Shown piece by piece: positions 57,408 through 64,000 of a stretch of DNA of 64,000 nucleotides. The notes beneath the pieces are model-generated. The model ran no database searches. It saw nothing but the letters and a program-made list of their open reading frames with translations, and was not told the origin of the DNA. The DNA lies in the NCBI GenBank assembly GCA_037954665.1, contig JBBMOL010000021.1, positions 3,348,001 to 3,412,000 of the forward strand, read 5' to 3'. Made by a program: the position numbers and the translations under genes. Source of the stretch: Laguncularia racemosa (Eukaryota > Streptophyta > Magnoliopsida > Myrtales > Combretaceae). Each line of letters opens with the position of its first letter. The stretch's first letter is position 1.

Positions 57408-57968
57408 AACTCAAGGTGAAATGCATACATATACTAGAAGAGGAGCTTAATAGCAAAACTAAAGGCGGCCCAGATTACATTAAAAAACACCTATCAAAGG
57501 TGGAGTGTGTGATTGAAGATGAGACTGCTATTCCAAAGGAAAAGAAAATTTTTGTTGAAAATGTGATAAAAAATGACACTCAAGCATTGATCAAAACAGA
57601 AGATGGCATTAAAGTAAATCACCAACCTTGATGAAGAGTTGATTGCAAATGAGGTTTTCTTTGGAATTGATAGTGGTAAGGAGATGGAGTTAAATTTGGG
57701 TGACACGGGTGTTAAAACTGATGACACAAATCTTGTGAAGGGAGATGAGTCTGGCACAAATTTCCCTGATATAAGGAGTGCTTATGAAGTAACTAAAGGA
57801 GTGAGGGCTGTTGAAGAAGTAACTGATGGAATGAATTTACCTTCCAGGATCTTGATGGAGGATAGATATTCTGCTAAAGCTGTTTTCAATGGTGTAACTA
57901 CACAACCAGCCTCTAAAAATGTACCTGGTGCTGGGTTTAGCATACCCCTCTATCATGCATTCATCTAA
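57408..57968 (+). pseudogene. Unrecognised ORF in the intron LTR element, frameshifted
   Basis: Two frames follow each other: 57416-57631 (IHILEEELNSKTKGGPDYIK, KHLSKVECVIEDETAIPKEK) and 57639-57968 (IANEVFFGIDSGKEMELNLG, SAYEVTKGVRAVEEVTDGMN, ILMEDRYSAKAVFNGVTTQP). They are acidic, hydrophilic and free of low complexity, with no retroelement motif that I know. LINE B entered at its 5' side. It may be a captured host gene piece or a lineage-specific gag-like region; I do not recognise it. Confidence 0.45.
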
Positions 57969-59063
57969 GTGGACAACAGAAAATAGAGCAGGAAAATGGA
58001 GATGTTTTGGTTTTCACAGTAACTTTCAATCCAATGAATCAATTGGAATGAACAGTTATTCTTTATCTGACAGAATTTGTCTAGCATATTTTTCTTGATG
58101 AATAAATATTCCTTCATTTGATTGTTTCACTTGAAGTCCAAGGAAGAATGTCAACTCACCCATTATAGATATCTCGAATTCATCCTGCATCATCTTGGCA
58201 AATCAAGATAGCACAGTGCACAGGACCTTAGAGAAGTAAAGTCCTAACCTTCCCCTTTTATTATCCCTTTTGAGCTTCACTGTAAATTATCAATATGGTG
58301 AGATCTTAAGTTGGGGGTGGAGAGACTAGAACTTGAAGTTGTGTAGCTGCGGTGCGTGGCCTAATGCCAGTCCATTTACTTGAAGTCATGTAGCTGTGGT
58401 ATGTGGCCTAATGCCAGTCCATTTAAACTGGTCCAATTTCTCTAAAGCCCCCTTTTAATCTCTTATCTTTCTTGTATGTGTAAAGTGCGCATGATACAAT
58501 TTGTATTAGACATACTAAATGCATTAAAAAAATAAATAAATTCTAAATACAGCCCTCATACTATTAATAGAAACTGATAGACCCTCTAAATACCTATGAC
58601 TTCACCTCCTAATAACTTTCGAATATGCGCACAAACAACTCAAACTGTTGCTAGCATCCCATGACCATTGTCATTTATGCTCCTTTGCCAGCATAGTTTG
58701 AAGGTCATTTTGCATATTTATGAAATTCAAATACATTAAAGTAGACTAGCTTTGGGAAAAGCTCAGATATTAATTTTGAAGTGCTAACGTCAATATTGCT
58801 TAGTTTATTACTGTAGATACCAATTTAGCTCAAACTAGATTATTTTCCTCTAAAATTTCTGTTTATAATGAATGAGTTAGAATTTCATTCTTTTGGCAAT
58901 AGGATTCTCTTTGTTGGAGGTGGTTCTAGGTAGGTGTTGTTGATTTCCAATGCATCCAAGTACTGGTTGCCCATCCATGGTGAACGACAGCTAGATCAAG
59001 CCATCAAGTGAAAGTTTCCATTGCTTGCCTTGAGGACAAGGTGACTTTAAGGGGATTGTATTG
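57969..59063 (+). other. 3' interior of the intron LTR element
   Basis: Mostly noncoding. It includes two tandem 47-bp copies (58331-58377, 58378-58424) and, at 59015-59045, an ACLEDKVTL-like phrase followed by the purine tract. Confidence 0.55.
58331..58424 (+). repeat. Two tandem 47-bp units
   Basis: ACTTGAAGT...TGTAGCTG...CCAGTCCATTT is repeated once directly, with five or so changes between the copies. Confidence 0.9.
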
Positions 59064-59390
59064 TTAAATATTGGAAATAGATAATAGTAGTGATAGTATA
59101 GTTTACATTAGTATCAGTATAGCTTATTAAAGAGCCCAATGAAATGATACCATGTGGCACATAAATAGAAGACTAGTAGTATAAATGGGGGAAGTAGTAG
59201 TGGTAAAGGGATTGGAGTCATTTTTCTTATTTTTCTCTTATAAAGTGTGTCCTTGGAGCTTTAAACTCTGTGTCCAGGAGCAACTTTGCCCTGTGTTTGT
59301 GTGTATTAGACCTAACGCTATCAAATTAGGGGTTTGCAATCACTTCATATTAAATATAATCAGTATTTGATTTTCAGGTTCATATATCAA
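59064..59390 (+). repeat. Right LTR of the intron element
   Basis: It pairs with 50724-51045; several substitutions distinguish the two, so the insertion is old. Confidence 0.8.
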
Positions 59391-60790
59391 AAACACATAT
59401 GGAAAGTCAACTTTCAAAAACAAAAGATACTAGTAAGATGTTTCCATAATTTATAGTATGATTTGCAGCATTTTCCACATCATGCTCCTTCAACTCCAGG
59501 CTCTCCTCTTTCCCAAGATTAATGGCTTTTAGGAGCTGCAAATGGTATGATTTTATCTTGAGGACTGAACAGAAGATTGCTTTGAACTTTCTCTTCATAA
59601 CATTCCAGTAGACTCCAACATTGAGCGGATCTTGTTCTTATAGAATTAAATAGATCGCGATCTAAATCTTCCAAAGTCCAGATTGCCCCAACTATTCTCT
59701 CAAATATAATGCATCCCATCTCTGTTCTGCATTCAACATCGATGGGCTCAAGGATGTGTCCTCCCAAACATTCTTTGCTTTTCCTTAGGGCAAATCAGTA
59801 AGTCATAATAATAAAGAAGGTAAAATAATATGCACAATGTCGGCAGTTGTATTAATAATGAATATAAGCTTCCACTATTTGCATCCACAATATCATCAAC
59901 AATTTTAGATATCAAAATCTTCCCATCGAAAGACCGTGACAATCATCCTTCTTAAAACCCTTTCTCAGTGCTGAAAATAGTTATATCAACATTTGTGAAA
60001 TAGAATTCTCAGATTCCAGATCCCAAATATAAAAATGCTCTCCATGTCCTCAGATCTGGTCTCAAAAAGAAGTCAGCTGCCTCAGAACTGTCTTTGCTAG
60101 TTGCTGCAAAGGCAAGCAAGTTTCTACTGGAAGAACAGAAAAGGCACATTGCTATTCTACATTTTTCCCCCTTTTGTTTATAAGTGATGACAAAGAACCA
60201 TACCCTAAATCTATAATCAAGTACATGGGAACTCTACCAATAGACCATATGGATCTTTGCTGTTGCTATTGTACTCAGTCCACACATATGTGGATGGACA
60301 ACCAATTTATACAGACATCTGATTTTAAGTCAATATGCCCTTAGAGAAGTAAAACTTCTGTCAAGCCTTTGATGTTTTCCCTTTTCCTTTGTGAATAACA
60401 AGCTTTGTATGTGAACCACAAAGGTAGGACAAGGTTATATGATTGTCAAGAAGGATGCTCCTTTACAGCAGAGTCACCAAATTTGCAATTAAGCACTATC
60501 AACTAGCCAGACTTCACCAGAACCATATCCAACTTGCAACAACAACCACATTCCTCACTCAACTAGTTGTCCATGGATGGCCATAAATGTTACCAACCAC
60601 AATCAGCAGGTGAACAGCCTCCAATTTATCATAAATTTGTCACCTAAATCAGGTGACAAAACAAATATCTAATAATGACTACTGCCCTTGTTGTTACGAC
60701 TCATGACTAAGCATAACATTGATCGCTCATAGCAACCACTTCACTATTACACAGCAAGAGCGATCATCATTATTAACTAAAAGATCCACT

Positions 60791-60869
60791 TTGAGTTATA
60801 GCCCCACTTCCGGCTGTGCAGTTATATCTTCTTTCTCAATTAATGAATTATTATTTATCCAAAAAAAAA
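60791..60869 (+). mobile_element. Very short LINE-like 3' end with A tail
   Basis: The insert ends TTATTTATCCAAAAAAAAA, as LINE A and B do, and is flanked by a duplicated block (60734-60790 and 60870-60925). It is probably a severely 5'-truncated copy. Confidence 0.5.
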
Positions 60870-61774
60870 TACCCACTTCACAATGGCAATGCAAGATGAT
60901 CATCATCATTAACTAAAAGACCACCACTGCTTCCAAAACTAGCCAAAGACACCGCCAGCTTTAACATTTAGTAAGGGACTGCCAACTTTTGCCATTCTAA
61001 CAATGATAGTCCAATGCAGAACTTGACTGCACATTAACCCTTTCTTTAATCTTCGACTTGCCATGAATTTTCCTGGAGAGTGCTTCATGGATATCAAGTG
61101 CCATGCCAAACTTGACTGCACAAAAACCTTTTCTCCAGTCTTCCAATTCCCATTAATATTCCAGGAGAGCTCTTCCTGGATTCCCTAAGAAAAAGAGTTT
61201 GAACCAGCAGGTTTAACAGTGCTAAAAGAAAAGCTCTCAATGTCATGGCTGGTCAACCAACAGTATCCTTTTAGCACCCACCAACAGTGACAACTTGACC
61301 CAACCATATTACCACTAGCACCACTTGAAAGCTTATTAAAAGCACTCACCAATATTTTAAACTTTGCCATGACCAAACATCAGTATTTTAACCTAATTCA
61401 ACATGTAAACAACACCTGACCCCATGAACTCACAGTAACCAATCATCATCCATTGCCACCATCCCTAAGGTAAATTTTACAGGTGATAATTGCATCTTTA
61501 CCAATGAATCACCAACTTAGTTTGTCTTTTTCAAGCCAGCATTAAGAAAATGTTCCTCACCTTCAAATGCTTTCACAAGTTACATTGACTATCTAGGTTG
61601 CTTTTTTAGTTTTGCATTGATACTTCAAATCTTAAACCAAACCACACTGAACCTGTGTTTTATGATTTGAAAAAATTTCTTATACCAAGCAGGATGATAA
61701 AAGTTTCAATTGGTTTAAAGGGAATACCACCACTAACCAAACTATACCCGCATGTAGTAGGAGCAGGCTAAGAA

Positions 61775-61880
61775 TTTTTTTTTTTTAACAGTAAGGTGTT
61801 GTTTGTATTGAAGAGTATCAAGGAGGTACTCTGTACAAGATCTTATACAAGGTAATACATCCAAGTTTATAACAGCTCCA
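61775..61880 (-). mobile_element. Possible minus-strand retroposon 3' end
   Basis: A run of 12 T, then AACAGTAAGGTGTTGTTTGT, would be the A tail and 3' UTR of a minus-strand non-LTR copy. Its other end is not defined. Confidence 0.35.
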
Positions 61881-62612
61881 TTCACAAAAGCTGCCAGTTA
61901 AAACTATGTAAAACATACAAGACCTATTATTTATAGTAGAAAATTTTGTTTGTGTACAATAGAAAATTTTTCCTACTGCTTCATTCCAAATTACCTAATA
62001 TATACGCATACACGAATACACATTTAGATAGATAGACAGATAGATGGGTAGATTGATAGATAGAATGACACATAGAACAGAAAGTACACTTGTAAAACAT
62101 AATGTTCAAATAAGAACACTAAAGATAATTATCATATTGAGATGCACTGCTATCTATCTGATTATACTGGGAATATCATGCTCAACAGGCTCTCCACTAG
62201 TTTGCCAAAAGCCAAAAATTACAAAGAAGGGAAACATAGAAGATAAAACAGCAGAGCAATCAAGTCCTGCCATGCACACATATTGCAGAAATGATATATA
62301 TATATATGTATGTATGTATATATATACACACTAACTTTAGTAAAATGAAAAGCTTGCTTAAGGCAATAAGCATCACTTTTACCATTAAATTTCATCAAAA
62401 GCATTATGACAGTGGAACATCAGACTCCAAAATTTCATGAGAGCAACCACGGGTATTGGTAAAGCATAGAACAAAAGTAAAAGGCACGAAATGTATCATT
62501 ATATGAAGGCATAGTTCAAGAAGACAGAAAAATCTTGGCTTGCATAATGCCTTTGGGAAGGAAAAAAAATCAATTGCAAATTCATATTTGAAAATATTCC
62601 AAGTGATCTTAC

Positions 62613-64000
62613 CATACAGATGCAGAGCCAAGCTATCACCATGGATATAATCTGCTAAAAGAAGCCTCTCTTGCTCTCTAGGTCCCCAATAGTATGCTCG
62701 CAGAGAAACAATATTCGGATGCCTCATGGAGCCAATCTTTTTAACTTCCTTAGCAAAGTCTTTCTTATGCTTGACAAGTCCTACCCTTAACCACTTCACA
62801 GTCAGCATATGACCATTGTCTAAAGTAGCTTTATATAGAGTTCCATGGCTACTTCTGCCGAGAACTTCTGCTAAAGCTCGTGATAACTCTTCTGCAGTAA
62901 ATGCTAAAGATGAATCTAAGAAGAACAACTCTCCAGCCAAGCGATCTGGTGAGTAAACATCCAATCTGACAGGTGGTTCACGTACATCAATAAATCGAGG
63001 TGATGATGACAAAGGTGATCCTGGAGAAGACTTCCTTCCGGAAGTCGCAGGATGAATATCAGGAATATTTGGGTTTTTCAAGCCCGAATCCTTTGTAACT
63101 CCCTCTGGTGCAACATTTTCAACAATCTCAGTCATAATTTCACCTTGCCCTGACAGTGATCCTGAATTTGAAGTTAATAAATGGTCATGTGAAAAGCTCA
63201 GTGATGTAGGTGGAGGCCGGGCAGCTGAGTGAAACTTGAAAAGGGACGGGCGAGTAAATCTTCCTGATTTCACATCTCTGCTGGTATTTTGTTCACCAAA
63301 CCTACTTCTTCCATGAAATTCCTTAACCCGTGACCGATTATATGCGAGCAAAACAAAAAGAATCATGACAGCAGCCCCAACTGACGCAATGATGATTGCT
63401 ACTCTTATGTTATTACTTGAACGATGATGTCCACTCTGATCAGAATCGTCACCTGGTGACGGACCCCCTTGTATGCTCAGCAATGAATTCCCAGGCTTGA
63501 ACGAACTAGGATAGAACTTGAGTAAGTTTTCTGGAATTTTTCCAGACAGACCATTTTCTGATAGATTAAGTGAAACTATGCTGGATGGAAGATTGTCAGG
63601 AATTTCTCCAGTGAATTTGTTGCCAGATAAGTCAAGGTATTCCAAGTAACCCAGTTTGTTCAACTCACTTGGTATTTCACCAGATATCTGATTCCTTGCA
63701 AGATTCAGCCACTTGAGTTTCCCAAAATTACCTATCTCTGGAGGCAATGGACCACCCAGAGAGTTCCTAGAAAGATCAAGAAACTCCAATTGCTGAATTA
63801 GAGGCATTGACAATAGTTCACTAACATGTGATCCCGGAAAAGAAATCAGTCCACTAAAATGGTTTCCTGAAAGATTTAAGTAAGTCAAAGATGGCATAAA
63901 GAGTCCACTTGGAATTGTCCCATCAAATCTATTCAGGCTAAGGTCTATGGTGGATAATCTAGGAGAGTAACTTGATAAAGAAGGTAAGGCACCAACTAAA
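62613..64000 (-). CDS. LRR receptor-like pseudokinase, upstream exon (LRRs, membrane segment, kinase N-lobe), cut by window edge
   Basis: The frame is open to position 64000, so the N-terminus is outside. It holds about five leucine-rich repeats (LTYLNLSGNHFSGLISFPGS, LEFLDLSRNSLGGPLPPEIG, LKWLNLARNQISGEIPSELN, LEYLDLSGNKFTGEIPDNLP). A single membrane helix follows (VAIIIASVGAAVMILFVLLA, about 63340-63402), then a Ser/Pro-rich juxtamembrane part and the N-lobe. The glycine loop is LGRSSHGTLYKA; the ATP-site Lys remains in LTVKWL. The exon ends CTGTATG|GTAAG at 62613 (phase 1) and joins 49986. The ORF beyond the donor down to 62404 is intron read-through. It is a plasma-membrane receptor-like protein; its ligand is unknown. 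Confidence 0.93.

Larger units (their letters stand above)
50724..59390 (+). mobile_element. Non-autonomous LTR element in the intron, carrying LINE B and an unknown ORF
   Basis: Direct repeats at 50724-51045 and 59064-59390 both start TGTTA(G/A)ATATTGGAAATAG and share TATAAATGGGG and the ending ATTTGATTT(C/T)CAGGTTC. After the left LTR, GGGTATCACAGAG (51091) resembles a tRNA-Met primer site. Before the right LTR, TTTAAGGGGATTG (59045-59057) serves as a purine tract, preceded by CLEDKVTL-like coding sequence as at the end of gypsy pol. No RT or integrase of its own is seen. A target duplication could not be fixed. Confidence 0.7.
49987..62612 (-). other. 12.6-kb intron of the receptor-like gene
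   Basis: The donor GTAAGA at 62612-62607 and the acceptor CAG at 49989-49987 (minus) give an in-phase junction within the kinase domain. The intron holds an LTR element (50724-59390), in it LINE B (51755-57407), and smaller retroposon pieces. No further receptor-like exon was seen inside. Confidence 0.88.
59391..62612. other. Intron remainder with small retroposon pieces
   Basis: No gene is supported. It holds the A-tailed insert at 60791-60869 and a poly-T start at 61775-61786 followed by retroposon-like DNA. A GATA/TAGA microsatellite lies at 62020-62066 and TA/TGTA repeats at 62295-62330. The reading frames 59407-59767 (minus) have no known motif. Confidence 0.6.

Noticed and set aside
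62404..62612. C-terminal extension of the receptor-like exon (KITWNIFKYEF and on)
   Set aside because: A GTAAG donor at 62612 and an in-phase partner exon at 49986 complete the kinase domain, so the extension is intron read-through.
1..64000. CRISPR arrays, operons, prokaryotic ribosome sites or terminators
   Set aside because: Nothing of the kind is present; introns, LINEs and LTR elements show a plant nuclear genome.

Overview
The window is plant nuclear DNA, almost certainly from a eudicot with a repeat-rich genome; the species cannot be told from the sequence. It is AT-rich, its genes are split by introns, and most of it is nested, decayed retrotransposons. Only two real host genes are visible: a mitochondrial-type PPR gene (+, about 34.8-37.3 kb) and the 3' part of an LRR receptor-like pseudokinase gene (-, 49.4 kb to the right edge, continuing outside).

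Layout. 1-14.3 kb: an Athila-lineage Ty3/gypsy element, entered partway. It runs gag tail, protease, RT, RNase H and integrase, then an LTR-like spacer, a 3' ORF of the Athila ORF1 type, a polypurine tract and the 3' LTR. Its integrase is split at 3227-7487 by an antisense Ty1/copia element with a 5-bp target duplication. 14.6-16.6 kb: an isolated long LTR-like repeat (-) with a TATA box and an embedded tRNA-like A/B-box segment. 16.6-27 kb: a second gypsy element (-) whose RT is split at 18893-23524 by a non-autonomous relative with 1.2-kb LTRs and a perfect 5-bp target duplication. 27-34.4 kb: old repeat debris, including a plant-mobile-domain relic and an 840-bp inverted repeat made of two head-to-head LTR/primer-site modules.

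34.4-45 kb: the PPR gene, followed by a full-length but decayed L1-type LINE (37.7-44.5 kb) that is itself interrupted by a 5'-truncated LINE of the same family. Just beyond is a 212-bp duplication with an inverted spacer. 47.6-49.1 kb: a PIF/Harbinger-like inverted-repeat element (TSD TAA) containing a fragment of the 14.6-kb LTR family. 49.4-64 kb: the receptor-like gene. Its last two visible coding exons are separated by a 12.6-kb intron, swollen by an LTR element (50.7-59.4 kb) that carries an unrecognised ORF and a second full-length LINE.

The two host genes have no evident functional link. The main interest is structural: at least five nested insertions with readable target duplications, a retroelement LTR lengthened over its own primer-binding site, an LTR-like promoter module inside a gypsy element, and a long palindrome able to make hairpin RNA. 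No prokaryotic, CRISPR, plasmid or phage features are present. Most element ORFs contain stops and frameshifts, so they are reported as pseudogenes.
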